A DNA stretch of 64,000 nucleotides from Erythroxylum novogranatense (GCA_029891385.1 CM057235.1:11279001-11343000), one strand, 5' to 3'. Shown: positions 1 through 11,379, counted from the stretch's first letter. Made by a program: numbers and translations. The notes: generated by a model not told the origin, from the letters alone.

Positions 1-24
1 TCTGCTGTCCAGGATGCCCTGAAG

Positions 25-390
25 ATGAATGGCTATAAAGAGAGATTGGCTGTCTTAGGATTTGTAATGGATTATAAGTTAAGTATAGACTTGATTCTGG
101 TTGGATTGTCTGACAGTTTTTCACAGTTCGTGTTAAACTATCAGATGAACCAAATATCCACAACAATTCCTGAGCTGATCAATCTGCTCAAGACAGCTGA
201 GCAGGCTATCAAGAAGGATAGCAAGCAAGTGCTAGTGGTGGATGCTTCTTCTTCTGGTCCAAAGAAGAAAAAGGCCAAGAAACCAAATGGAAGTGCCATC
301 AAGGAAAAACCAAAGAAACTGCCCCAAAAGGATTTTACTTTCATTGTGGCAAGTCTAGCCACTAGAGGCGAAACTGTAAAATCTATCTAG
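25..390 (+). pseudogene. copia gag remnant (UBN2-like capsid region)
   Basis: A 121-codon open stretch resembles the C-terminal half of copia gag. It has a 'VGLSDSFSQFVLNYQMN' type helix, then a PELINLLKTAEQ motif typical of the UBN2 (gag-polypeptide) family, then a lysine-rich tail (KKKKAKK). In living elements this protein forms the cytoplasmic virus-like particle. The zinc knuckle expected after the basic tail is not seen in frame. The frame ends in a stop at 388-390, after which the protease region is scrambled. The in-frame ATG at 25 is internal to the original gene, so the start shown is not a true start. Confidence 0.7.
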
Positions 391-879
391 AGTCCTTGAA
401 GCAGTAAAAGGCATCAGATGCCTCTACTTCTTCAAATATGTTTGTCATTGAGGTTAATACTATTCCTGATCCAAACATATCGGTATTTGATACCGGATGT
501 GGCTCATACATATGAAATGATATGTAGGGCCTCAGGGACAGTAGAAAGCTCATAAAAGGAGAACTAGACCTTTGTGTAGGTAATGGAGCAAGAGTTGCTA
601 CATTAGCCGTGAACACTTATGTCTTGTTACTTCTAGTGGGCTTATATTCAAATTGGATGATTGTCATTTTGTACCCGTTTTAAACAAAGAACATATTGTA
701 TGTTTTATGTTTAATTAGAGCTGGTTTCCATTGGACTTTTAGTAGCAATGGTTGTTATATTAGTTGCAATGGAATGCTCTATGGTACTCGTACATTATGC
801 AATTGAATTGACATATCAGACATGTCATATCCAATTATGAATGTCAATGACGGAAAGACATAATCGAGATAATTTAAAA

Positions 880-1670
880 TTAACTTACTTATGGCATTAT
901 CGACAGGCCATATAAATGAGACACGCATCGCTAAGCTCCATAAGAGTGGATGTTTAGGGTCATTTGATTATGAATCATATGACACATGCGAATCTTGTTT
1001 ATTAGGCAAGATGACTAAGTTATCCTTTAAAGGAAAGGGTGAGCAGTGAATGGAATATTAGACCTAATACATTCGGATGTATGTGGTGCGATGTCCATCC
1101 ATGCGAAGTGGTTGTTTTACTTCATTACCTTTATCGATGATTATTCTCGATATGGGTACCAGTCGATGAGATACAAATCAAGCATTTGAATAGTTCAAAT
1201 AATTCGAAATGAAGTAGAAAACTAACTTGGTAAAAGTATGAATACATTACGATCTGATCGTGGTGGAAAATGCTTAGACCAATAGTTTTTTTGATTATCT
1301 CAGAGATAATGGGATTTTATCTCAGTATACTCCACCTTACACGCCGCAGCACAATGGTGTGGCTGAAAGGAGAAATCGAACCTTGTTAGACATGGTGCGA
1401 TTGATGATAGGTTTTGCACAATTTTGGGAATATGCGCTCAAGACAGCTGTTTACTTGCTAAACAGAGTTCCATTAAAGATAGTTGTGGTTACTCCATATG
1501 GAGATATGGACTAACTGAAAGCCCTATCTTTCTCATCTAAAAGTTTGGGATTGTCCTACTTACGTGAAGCGGACACAGTCAGATACATTTGATGTAAAAG
1601 CTGACAAGTGTTTGTTCGTGGAATATCAATTCTACCTTGCTTAGGAACAAAAGTTGTTTGTTTCCAAGCA
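880..1670 (+). pseudogene. copia GAG-pre-integrase and integrase remnant
   Basis: Broken frames encode a GAG-pre-integrase block (GHINETRIAKLHKSG, then CESCLLGKMTK around 980-1020). The integrase core follows: a D-containing HSDVCG block near 1070, FIDDYSR near 1130, RSDRGGK near 1255 and the TPQHNGVAERRNRTLLD block near 1345-1390, which carries the catalytic glutamate. The catalytic core is recognisable, but frameshifts and an in-frame stop (near 1280) separate the blocks. Copia places integrase before reverse transcriptase, which fits the RT remnant downstream. It is non-functional. Confidence 0.8.
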
Positions 1671-2139
1671 TCTGTTTTTTCTTAAAGAAAGAGTTTCTTT
1701 ACAAGAGGACGATGGGAGCAAAGTTGAACTTGGAGAAGTTCAAGATGCTCGAACAAACATAGATCAATCGCTCGAATCAAACTGTCACTCATATAGATGA
1801 GGTAACAGCTCAACCTTCTATTATACAAAATTTACGTGGGTCATGTTAGATACGCCTGCTCCTGAGAGATATGGATTTCTCGTGAGGAATGAATGGCGAT
1901 TGCTCATCTGAAATGATCGCCTACTACCTATGAACAAAGTTACGAAAAGTTCGAGTCCGAAAAATGGCTTTGTGCCATGAAATCAAATGGATTCCATGTA
2001 TGAAAACCAAGTATGGACTTTGGTTGTTACACCTGAAGGATAAAACCCACGAGGTGCAAAGGAGTTTTCGAAGAAAACCAACATGGATGGTAATTTGATT
2101 ACCTATAAAGCAATGCTTCGTTAAAGGATTTAAATCACG

Positions 2140-2640
2140 CATAAAAGAGTTGACTATGACGAGACCTTCAGCCCCGTAGCAATGCTTAAATCCATTAGGA
2201 TACTCCTAGCCATTGCCACTCATTATGATTATGAGATATGACAAATGGATGTGAGGATTGCTTTCCTGAGAGGAAATCTACCCGAGGATGTGTATGACAC
2301 AACCTGAGGGCTTCACTTCCATCGATGGCGAAATGGTATGCAAGCTTCAGAATTCCATGTATGGATTGAAGCAAACATCCAGGAGTTGGATTATCCGTTT
2401 TGATGAGTCAATCAAAGAGTTTGATTTCTCACAAAATCCGGATGATCATTGTGTGTATAAGAAGGTTAATGGGACTGCAATCGTATTCCTTGTGTTGTAT
2501 GTAGATGACATCTCATTCTTGGGAAACGAAGTCTCTATCTTTCAATCGCTTAAAATTTGGTTGTCCAATCAATTTGCGATGAAAGACCTTGGTGAAGCAA
2601 CTTATATCCTAGGGATATAGATTTATAGAGATAAATCAAA
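2140..2640 (+). pseudogene. copia reverse transcriptase remnant
   Basis: Frames show VDYDETFSPVA, QMDVRIAFLRGNLPEDVYM (the first catalytic Asp block, consensus QMDVKTAFLNG), the MYGLKQTSRSW block and the LYVDDISFLGN active-site block near 2505. The region from 2288 to 2620 is open for 110 codons. A stop upstream (near 2240) and others downstream break the original polyprotein. The YVDD motif is intact, but the polymerase as a whole is not. Confidence 0.85.
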
Positions 2641-2689
2641 AGGTTGCTTGGTCTTTCACAATCATCGTACATAGATGAGATGCTAAAGA

Positions 2690-3330
2690 GGTTTAGCATG
2701 GAACAATGCTATGTACGAGGCACGATGTATCGTATGCTCTAAGTGTTCTGACGATACCAATCGGATCTGGTGAGGGTCATTTGAGTGGCATCAAGAATAT
2801 CCTCAAGTACTTGCAAAGCACTAAGGATGTTTTCTTAATCTATGGAGATGGAAATCCCCAAGTGAGCGGGCATTCAGATGCTAGTATTTAATCTGATAAG
2901 GATGATTTTGAATCACGATCAGGTTATATACATTCACACTGAACGGCCTGGCGGTCAGTTTGGAAAAGTTCCAAACAAGAGAGGACTGCTGATTCATCAA
3001 CCGAGGCAGAGTACAATGCCGCATGAGATGCGCAAAGGAAGCGGTTTGGATCAAGAAGTTCATTACTGAACTTGATCTGGTCCCTAGCTGTGATGGGCCC
3101 ATTGTATTGTGATACAATGGGGCTAGTGCGCAGGCAAAGGAACCAAGGTCTTATCGACGATCCGAACTCGTACTACGCCGATTCGGGAGATCATTAGTCG
3201 AGATGATATACTGATAGAGAGAATTCCCACAGAGCAAAGTGTTGCTATTCCGTTGACAAAGCCATTGTCACAGGAGAATTGTGATTCTCATGGACTCGCT
3301 TATGGTATTAGATACTAAGGCGATTGGCTT
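2690..3330 (+). pseudogene. copia RNase H remnant
   Basis: Shifted frames carry 'HSDAS' near 2870, a 'NQETTADSSTEAEYNAA'-like block near 2970-3025 and a 'VLYCDNGASAQAKEP'-like block near 3105-3145. These are the conserved Asp and Glu motifs of copia RNase H. Several frame changes occur within 400 bases. The region ends just before the polypurine tract. Confidence 0.75.
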
Positions 3331-3334
3331 TAGG

Positions 3335-3348
3335 TCAAGTGGGAGATT
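3335..3348 (+). promoter_or_regulatory. Polypurine tract of the copia element
   Basis: The motif CAAGTGGGAGATT immediately precedes the LTR. This is the usual plus-strand primer site of Tork/Angela copia elements. Confidence 0.75.
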
Positions 3349-5099
3349 TGTAAGTGCAAGTCGACTTGTACATGGGGTAAGTCGACTTACACGTATTCAG
3401 TAACGATAAGTCGACTTGTACATGGGGTAAGTCGACTTATGCAAGGACGGTACTGTTTATATTGTGCCCTAAAGGCAATCCCCTTTAGCGCGTTTTGTTC
3501 AAAGTCGTGTGCAGACTTTATGAATAAATAAAGAAAGGCATACTTCATTAATTTGATGTTCATGAACATTGTTTATGAATTGATTGGATCTTTAATCGAA
3601 TTAATGAAGTCCATGATATATGACATAGCATGAAGGAAATTATGATGTGATCATACTAAAGATTCCTATCATGTGCAATTATGTCAAGATCTAAATTCTC
3701 CTAGTCATAGGATTAATGAGATGGACACCATTAATCCGGATAGACTAGCACATGTCATATTCCTTGATTGGATCAGCGGTGGATCTTAGAAGCCAGTAAA
3801 TATGAGATATTTAGAATTGACATGTGGATGCTTACTAGCGGTAGTAAGTTCATTGGATGACCCGCCATGAGATCATCACATGGATATCTTATCTAAGTGT
3901 CGTTGATAATCTCATCATAGCAATGGTGCAAGTATCCTTGACTTGAGGTACTCAAGGATATCTTGAATCTTGATCACGTGCTGACTCCATTCCTTGTTGC
4001 CTTCAGAGGTAACTCATAGGGTGGTGCTTGGAGTGCAACTTGAGGTATTCAAGATAATTGAGTAGCCAATAAAGGATTCACCACTACGGATTAGCGGAAG
4101 AGATACCCATAGCCTCTTGTCGGGATCATTACTAAGGTTGGCCAGCATATATATGTCATGAAGAGTGTCTTCATTGACATATAGAGTAATGAGTCGGGAC
4201 GAGAACCGATATCACTGGGCTAGACTCGGTCTAGTGAGAGTTGACACTTTGACCATACTCATAACCAAGTGGGGTATAGGATGGTGAAAGGACGAATTGC
4301 ACAGTAATTGTACATGGAAGGGTTAGTGATCCGTTCGTGATGAATACATCAAACCGATTACTTTCCGATCAATTGGGGTCATGATGTGTTGCTAGATACC
4401 GCTCATGACTTGTTCGATTAATTGTTAATCTAAGTGGCCAACATAACCGGAGCTAAAGTGGTCACACGATAAGAGTGATTCGTAGAATCAGTAAAATAGT
4501 AATTAGACGAGTTCCAATTATGGAAAGCATTAGGATTAAATGGATCCCGATGAGATCGGGATATGTCTGATGAGATCGCGACATCAATATTGCTAAGAAA
4601 GGTTTAGGAGTCGTTTGACAAAGACGGGGCCTAGAGCAGTGGGACCAACCCAGTTGGATGGACCTTAGCAATTATATCTTAATTGATTAATTAAGTAATT
4701 AATTAATTAATTATTATATTTATTAGCCATGTACACGGTGGGAAGAGAAGGTTCCATTTTGGTGCCTAGTCATTAAGTTCATTTAATGACAAAAGGACAA
4801 AATAGCTAACTTGGAAGAGGATGATCGTAGGTGATGGTTTAGGATAAAAAGGAAAGAGTTTCTTTTGGTCTTTGGTTGTTGATCCTCGTGGCTTTTGGGA
4901 GAAGGCTTAGAAAAAGGGTTTTTCAAGTAGCTTTCAAAGAAAGCTCACGATCATCTCTCCATCTTCTCCAGTTTCCTATCTTCCTCCAACGTTGATCTAT
5001 GCTCTCGAGGACGTAGGTAGGGTCTAGCGACCTTTAATGCATTACGGCTATTCCGGATCAAAGGGTTTGACTCGATTAGGTTTTCGATCTCGTGGATCA
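3349..5099 (+). repeat. 3' LTR of the copia element
   Basis: It begins TGTAAGTG directly after the polypurine tract and ends in CA at about 5099, where Ty3 RNase H sequence begins. It contains the TGTGCCCTAAAGGCAATC motif (near 3460) that copia LTRs usually carry close to their start. Here that motif is displaced about 110 bases by a palindrome-bearing tandem duplication. The right end is inferred from the point where the Ty3 homology starts. Confidence 0.65.
3358..3438. repeat. Four copies of the palindrome AAGTCGACTT in a tandem duplication
   Basis: The 10-base palindrome occurs at 3358-3367, 3379-3388, 3408-3417 and 3429-3438. Two copies flank each TGTACATGGGGT spacer, and the whole block is duplicated. 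It lies at the extreme 5' end of the LTR. Confidence 0.95.
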
Positions 5100-6760
5100 C
5101 CTTTAGAGACGATGGTTGGAGTTGCTCGAGGACTATGACCGATGATGAGTATCATCCGAGCAAAGCGAATGTAGTGGCGGATGCTTTGAGCGGAAGTCAT
5201 CCATAGTTTATGTGCAATCGGTTTACTTGCCTCTGTTGGAGCAGATGGCCAAGTTGAAGATCGATTTAAAGCGTAATGAATCGGATGGTGTTATTGCTCG
5301 ATTGAGTGAGACTATCCTTAGGGAGAAGGTCGAGGAGTTGCGGGAAGCAGGATCTGAAATTAAGTAAGTTGAGAGATGAAATTCAACATGGTAGCGATCG
5401 GAAGTGCAAGTAAGGGATGATGGGCTAATGGTAGTCGGAAGCAGGTTGTGTATTCCAATGATAAGCGATTAAGGATGAAATCATGGATGAGGCACACAAT
5501 CGCCTTATTCCATGCACCAGCAACACCAGAATGTCTGAGATTTGAAGGAACATTTCGGTGGAAAGGCATGAAGAGGGGCGTGGCTGAATATGTGGCGGAT
5601 GTCTAGTGTGTCGAAAGTCAAGGCTGAACACCAGGCACCTTCAAGCATGCTAAGGCCATTGTCCATTCCTGAATGGAAGTGGCAAAGGATCACGATGGAT
5701 TTTCTGATGGGTTTGCCTCGGACCAGTAAGAAGCATGATGCCATTTGGGTTATAGTAGATCGGTTAACCAAGTGAGCCCATTTTCTGGCAGTCAAGCAAA
5801 CAGATTCAATTCAAGTCTTAGCCAGGAAGTATATTGATGAAGTGGTAAGGTTGCATGGAGTTTCAGATTCTATAATATCCTACAGGGATCCACGATTCAC
5901 ATTGAGATTTTAGGGAAGTCTGCAGGAGGCGTTAGGAACTAGGCTGAATTTCAGTACGGCATTTCATCCTCAGACGGATGGTCAGTCTGAGAGGACAATC
6001 CAGACTCTAGAGGGGATGCTTAGAGCATGTGTCATGGACTTCAGAGGAGCATGGGATGATCATTTGCCGTTGGTGAATTTGCTTACAACAATTGTACCAT
6101 TCGAGCATCTGATGGCTCCTTATGAAGCCCTTTATGGCGAAGATGCAGACTCAATATCTTTGGGATGAGGAAGGTGAGAGGAAGCTAGTGGGACCAGAGT
6201 TGGTCCAGATGACAGTTGAGAAAGTGGAGGTAATCAAACAGCGACTTAAGGCCTCCCAGGATAGAATGAAAAGCTATGCCGATGCTAACAGAAAAGAAAT
6301 GGAATATGCAGTGGGTGACAAGGTGTTCCTCAAGACGTCTCCATGGAAGGGAGTTATGAGATTCAGTAAGAAGGGGAAGTTAAGCCCTCGATATGTGGGT
6401 CCGTATGAAGTATTGGAGAGGATTGGGCCGTTGGCCTATAGGTTAGCATTGCCGTCAGAATTGTCGCATATTCATGATGTGTTCCATGTCTCGATGCTGA
6501 GGAGGTACAGATCGATCCTTCTCACATCATTCGCACCTCGAAGTTCAAATGGCGATGATTTGAGTTATGAAGAAAGACTGTGGCAATTCGGATAGCAGGA
6601 TAAGATCCTCGAAACAAGACAATCAAGCTAGTCGAGGTCTGTGGAGGAATCATGCGATTGAAGAGCTGACGTGGGAACCTTTGGATGCAATGAAGGAGAA
6701 GTATCCACACCTTTTCAATGACTCAGGTAAGAATTTCGAGGACGAAATTTCTTAAGGGGG
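5100..6760 (+). pseudogene. Tekay RNase H end, integrase and chromodomain remnant
   Basis: RNase H ends with the [14 protein letters not shown] motif (5140-5190). The integrase zinc region is badly eroded (near 5500-5640). The catalytic core shows [20 protein letters not shown] (5695-5765), a LHGV..SIIS..DPRF-like block (near 5850-5900) and TAFHPQTDGQSERTIQT (near 5950-6010). A 157-codon open stretch at 6122-6595 covers the integrase C-terminal domain (GDKVFLKTSPWKGVMRF, LSPRYVGPYEVLERIGPLAYRLALP, HDVFHVSMLRRY). Chromodomain residues (LWRNHAIEELTWEPLDAM) follow in another frame at 6640-6700. Numerous stops make it dead. Confidence 0.85.
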
Positions 6761-6768
6761 GGAGAAAT
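6747..6768 (+). promoter_or_regulatory. Polypurine tract of the first Tekay element
   Basis: AAGGGGGGGAGAAA lies just after the conserved pol tail (GAATTTCGAGGACGAAATT) and directly before the LTR start TGTTAGCC. Confidence 0.85.
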
Positions 6769-7126
6769 GTTAGCCCCAAAATTTTTTTTTTAGGATTAAT
6801 CATGATTAGATTAAATTGATTAAGTTAGATTAGCATTAATTAAGGTGTCATAAATTAATATATGATAGAATTAATGAGTTAGGTGAAGAATTTATGAAGT
6901 TAAATATGTTAGTTGGACTTAGGTGAGTTAGGTGTAATTAATGTATTAATTGGGCTTTGGGTCCAAATGAAGTAAGAAAGAAGAGAGGAATTTAATGCAA
7001 TGGGCTTGAAGGAAAAGAGTTAGTGGGCTTGAGTAAGTAAGGAGGAGCAATGAAAAAGAAGAAGAAGAAAGAAGAAGGAAGTAAGTTGGGCTTAGGCTTA
7101 TTGGGCTTAAGTAATTTAGAAAGGAG

Positions 7127-7135
7127 TATATAAGG
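7127..7135 (+). promoter_or_regulatory. TATA box of the Tekay LTR
   Basis: TATATAAGG lies 12 bases upstream of the minisatellite. Transcription starting 25-35 bases downstream would begin inside the repeat array. The TATA role is inferred from position and motif. Confidence 0.5.
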
Positions 7136-7146
7136 AAGGAGATAAG

Positions 7147-8757
7147 TGATTTTGTAGAAATCGGAAGATAGAAATCGAAGGAAGAAATCGAAAGATAAAA
7201 AGCGTAAGGAAGGAAACCGTAAGATAGAAATCGGAAGGAAGGAAATCGAAAGATAGAAAAGCGAAGGAAGGAAGCGAAGATAGAAATCGGAAGATAGAAA
7301 AGGTAGGAAGGAAATCGGAAGATAGAAATCGAAGGAAGGAAATCGAAGATAAAAAGCGTAGGAAGGAAATCGGAAGATAGAAATCGGAAGGAAGGAAATC
7401 GGAAGATAGAAAAGCGTATGGAAGGAAAGCGAAAGATAGAAATCGAGACAAAAGCGAAGGAAGGAAATCGGAAGATAAAAATCAAGGAAGGAAATCGGAA
7501 GATAGAAAAGGAAGGAAGGAAGCGAGAAGATAAAAGCGAAGGAAGGAAATCGGAAGATAGAAATCGAAGGAAGGAAATCGAGAAGATAAAAGCGAAGGAA
7601 GGAAACCAAGATAGAAATAAGAAGGAAGGAAATCGGAAGATAGAAAAGCGTAAGATAGAAAAGCGAGAGGATAGAAAAGCGGAAGATAGAAATCGGAAGA
7701 TAGAAATCGAAGGAAGGAAATCGAAAGATAGAAAAGCGAAGGAAGGAAAGCGAGAAGATAGAAAAGCGAAGGAAGGAAATCGGAAGATAGAAATCGAAGG
7801 AAGAAAATCGGAAGATAAAAAGAAGAAGGAAGGAAATCGAAGGAAGGAAATCGAAGATAGAAAAGCGAAGGAAGGAAAGCGTAAGATAGAAATCGAGAAG
7901 ATAAAAGCGTAGGAAGGAAATCGGAAGATAGAAATCGAAGGAAGGAAATTAGAAGATAGAAATCGGAAGGAAGGAAATCGGAAGATAGAAAAGGAAAGGA
8001 AGGAAAGCGAAGATAGAAAAGCGAAGGAAGGAAATCAAGATAGAAATCGAAGGAAGGAAATCGAGAAGATAAAAAGCGAAGGAAGGAAACCAAGATAGAA
8101 ATAAGAAGGAAGGAAATCAAAAGATAGAAAAGGTAAGATAGAAAAGCGAGGATAGAAAAGCGTAAGATAGAAATCGGAAGATAGAAATCGAAGGAAGGAA
8201 ATCAAGATAGAAAAGCGAAGGAAGGAAAAGCGAAGATAGAAAAGCGAAGGAAGGAAATCGGAAGATAGAAATCGAAGGAAGAAAATCGGAAGATAAAAAG
8301 AAGAAGGAAGGAAATCGGAAGGAAGGAAATCGGAAGATAGAAAAGCGAAGGAAGGAAATCGGAAGATAGAAATCGGAAGATAAAAGCGAAGGAAGGAAAT
8401 CGAAGATAGAAATCAGAAGGAAGGAAATTAGAAGATAGAAATCGAAGGAAGGAAATCGAGAAGATAGAAAAGGTAAGGAAGGAAAGCGTAAGATAGAAAT
8501 CGAGAAGATAAAAGCGAAGGAAGGAAATCAGAAGATAGAAATCAGAAGGAAGGAAATCAGAAGATAGAAAAGCAGAAGGAAGGAAAGCAGAAGATAGAAA
8601 TCAGAAGATAGAAAAGCAGAAGGAAGGAAATCAGAAGATAGAAATCAAAAGGAAGGAAATCAGAAGATAAAAAGCAGAAGGAAGGAAATCAGAAGATAGA
8701 AACCAGATGATAGAAATCAGACGATAGAAAATCAGATGATAGAAATCAGACGATGGA
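7147..8757 (+). repeat. Purine-rich minisatellite, about 1.6 kb
   Basis: Irregular tandem arrays of short blocks such as GAAGGAAGGAAATCG, GAAGATAGAAATCG and GAAGATAAAAGCG alternate without one fixed period. The plus strand is nearly all purine apart from TC/GC dinucleotides. All three minus frames are therefore open for long stretches, giving low-complexity F/L/S/P/R 'proteins' that should not be read as genes. Units from about 8521 to 8700 differ in lacking CG altogether (CAG instead). The array decays at the right edge into CAGATGATAGAAAT-like units. Confidence 0.95.
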
Positions 8758-9510
8758 AAAATAGGACGCTGCAGAATGTAGGAGATAGAATCAACCTTTG
8801 TAGTCTTCATGAGAGTCGTAGATCTAGATGTCTACTTTCGAATGGTGAAAGAACGAAAGCATTTAGAGCAATAGATTAAAAGTTATAGCAATCGCGCCAA
8901 AAGAGTTTTGATTCGATTTCGGAAGTGAGCATGGTCTGTTGTTTTGGGTATAATTCTCTCATACGACCTCCAAATGAGGTGAGGCTTGAACCATTGGATT
9001 TATAAGACACATATATTTCACTCCCTAAAATTCGGTATCAATTGGGGTTAAATTGAGAAAGTTTGTTCTAAAACAAGTGAAAGGTCAGTTAAGAGGGCAT
9101 GTTTTGGGTATGAACTCTCTTAGATTTTTGGAGTGTATCTTGAGTTATATGACTCCGATTAAGATGATTCTTGTTTCAGGGAGAACGTGAGGCCTTAAGC
9201 TACATTTGATATGAACAAGTCTAAATGTGATTTTGATGATTAGGTAGTGTACGCTCATCACCCTTATGGAACCACAGCATCAAACGCTGCAAAGTAGGGA
9301 GCACAAGCTTTAGGGCTCCGAAATTTGGGCTCTGAAAACGGGTCCAATAGGTGTGGAATGTAAGCAAGAGCATGAGCGTTAAGGTTAAGGTATAAATAGT
9401 TGGAGTTGGGATCCGGTCTCGGGATCGGGTTCTGACATAAATTGTCCCATATAGGGCTTATTAATAACTGTCCCTTATCTGCTTGGGGGATACAGGGCTC
9501 ATTAAACGTT

Positions 9511-9574
9511 GAGCCTGAGGCTCTGATTCACTTTTGAGCTTGAAGCTCATTTTCACTCATTGAGTTTTAAGCTC
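9511..9574. repeat. Three spaced palindromes of the form GAGCYTRARGCTC
   Basis: Copies lie at 9511-9523 (GAGCCTGAGGCTC), 9536-9548 (GAGCTTGAAGCTC) and 9562-9574 (GAGTTTTAAGCTC), spaced 25-26 bases apart. The arms co-vary between the first two copies (C/G to T/A), so the palindrome itself is preserved. Confidence 0.9.
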
Positions 9575-9952
9575 TGATCGGTGGCTACTCTGGTCATAAT
9601 AGTCATTATGTTTCATGCATTCATAAAATGGAATGCATCAATCACACTTGCATAATCTCATTCAATCACTTTCCCATATTATCGGACCTTAGTTCGACAT
9701 TCGACATTAAGTTGAGAATTTGCACGTTCATTCATATGCAAATGCACTTTCAGAACACATTTAACCATCCAATTACGTACACTTAGTTCATCCAATTCAC
9801 ATTCAATGAGCACTGCAATATTTTATTCATACATCACATTCATCAGACCTTCTATCCGAAAACCAACACAATCAGTCATATTCGCATAATCATTCAATAG
9901 TTAATTAATACAAAATTCAAATAATAAACAATAAAGTAAGACCATCTCGGTC

Positions 9953-11379
9953 TGTTAGTAGTGTGCCCTAGGCCAATAGATAGTTGTGATTCATGTATTA
10001 ACATTATGACTTGTTAATAATATATTATGAGGTATTCCTTTCATATATCCATGTATTTCGTTTATGTAATGTGATTTACATTTCATGAATGGTTTTAGAC
10101 TTATGTCATCAAGTATGTGACTTGATAGTAAAACCATAAGCGTTATAAGACTATTCTAGACTATCCCTGGTCGATCATTATTGGTGGAACAATAATGAAT
10201 TAAGGCTAGTATGTATTCTTGTTGATGATCACATTTTATTGATCATGGATATGAGATATCAAATCAAAAACATAGATATATGTTAGAGAACATATATTGG
10301 ACCGACCCACATAAAGAATACTACATGGTTTCATGTCATTAGTGATTCTTAATATGGTTTGACTTTAGTCCTTTGACCTAAAGTCATCATGGTTCCTTAC
10401 ATGAGGAATTCGGTGTTTTGATATTAGACGAAGTTATTCTTAACTGAATAACAAGTAGTCTTATGTTGGACATCAAATGAATCATGCGGAGGGATGTGAA
10501 TGACGTAGATGGGATTTGTACCTCTCTTAAATGAGAGAGATATCATTTGGGCCTCTTGACAAGTGTGACTGAAGAAATGCATGGCCGTGCTCAAATGAAT
10601 TGATGAAGAGTCATCAATGTCATTTGTTATAATCAGTCAACTTGGGGATCAAGAAACTATGATTAATCAAAGGCTGACATGTACCATGCCTTGTGATTAA
10701 TCTTGATATCGTGTTACAAAAGGACTGAGCTTATAACCATGGTTACAGGTTAAATCGGATTATCGATCTTCATCTGATTTGGGTAGTCATAATATCTTGC
10801 TAGAGGCTGCTTATGACTTATGGGCCTTGAAGTGTGATCAAGCCCATTGCCAACATCAAATGAGCCTACAGGGTCGCACACAAAGAGTGATGTGATCTGG
10901 GATTATTCTCTTGGGCCTAATTTATTAGGTATTGAATAAATATATGTAGATATATTTATTAGGCTAGATTGAATTAAGTTGTAGGGCTTTTATTATATGA
11001 GATATAATGGGCCGAAACTTATTGGGGCCTTAACTTATTCAGGGTTTCTCTATAAATAAAGAAGCTTAGGTCTCATTAGATGAGAAGACACAATTGTCAT
11101 AAAACCCTAGCCACCATCCGAGAGAAAAATTGTGTGGCGTTCGGAAAGAGTTTCAGGACGTGTTAGAACACCACAGCTGCAGCTCGGATCGTGCATGCTC
11201 GTGTGGATACCGGTAGAGGGCATTCGCGTTTGCAGTGTCTGGGAATCCGAAAAAGAAGTAACCTATCGAAGGCAATAAGGTATTTTTGTACATCCTTGGT
11301 ATTTTTGATTATACATCATGTTGTTGTATGGTCTTTTCCGCAGTGTATTGTGAATATTCGGACCGTTCGCGATCCAACA
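9953..11379 (+). mobile_element. Solo LTR of a Ty1/copia (Tork/Angela-like) element
   Basis: It starts TGTTAGTAGTGTGCCCTAGG and ends GCGATCCAACA, and is flanked by perfect 5-base duplications CGGTC (9948-9952 and 11380-11384). It is 1427 bases long with no internal domain, so it is a solo LTR left by unequal recombination. It carries TATAAATA at 11051-11058. Small open frames inside it (for example 11191-11421) have no recognisable product. Confidence 0.95.
11051..11058 (+). promoter_or_regulatory. TATA box of the solo copia LTR
   Basis: TATAAATA lies about 330 bases before the LTR end, the usual U3/R position for copia LTRs. Confidence 0.55.

Larger units (their letters stand above)
1..5099 (+). 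mobile_element. Degenerate Ty1/copia retrotransposon (Tork/Angela-like), 5' end outside the window
   Basis: Remnants follow the copia order gag, GAG-pre-integrase, integrase, reverse transcriptase, RNase H, polypurine tract, 3' LTR. Frames are broken by many stops and indels, so the copy is dead. The 3' LTR stops at about 5099 and the next base continues the RNase H region of a Ty3 element. This suggests the copia copy inserted into that element, with the left junction beyond the window. The lineage is inferred from LTR style (a TGTGCCCTA-type motif near the start) and domain order. The Ty1/copia class is secure and the lineage name is tentative. Confidence 0.85.
5100..9437 (+). mobile_element. 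3' half of a Tekay/Del-type Ty3 chromovirus
   Basis: It holds the end of RNase H, integrase, a chromodomain-like tail, a polypurine tract and a 2.67 kb LTR. The 5' half is missing because the copia element lies across it at the left. Assignment to the Tekay clade rests on the integrase followed by a C-terminal chromodomain with the WEPLDAM motif and on the long LTR. Confidence 0.8.
6769..9437 (+). repeat. 3' LTR of the first Tekay element (2.67 kb)
   Basis: It starts TGTTAGCCCC after the polypurine tract. Its end is placed at 9437, because the closing sequence GGTCTCGGGATCGGGTTCTGACA resembles the end of another Tekay LTR in this window (the reverse complement of 21944 onward). The interior holds a TATA box at about 7127-7135 and a long purine-rich minisatellite. 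Duplication of the target cannot be tested, as the left LTR is outside the window. Confidence 0.7.

Noticed and set aside
3358..3438. CRISPR-like array of short palindromes
   Set aside because: Spacers are identical between copies, there are only four units, and the context is a plant retrotransposon.
6946..8120. Several long overlapping open frames on both strands
   Set aside because: They lie in the purine-rich minisatellite, where absence of stops follows from composition. The predicted proteins are pure F/L/S/P or K/E/R low complexity.
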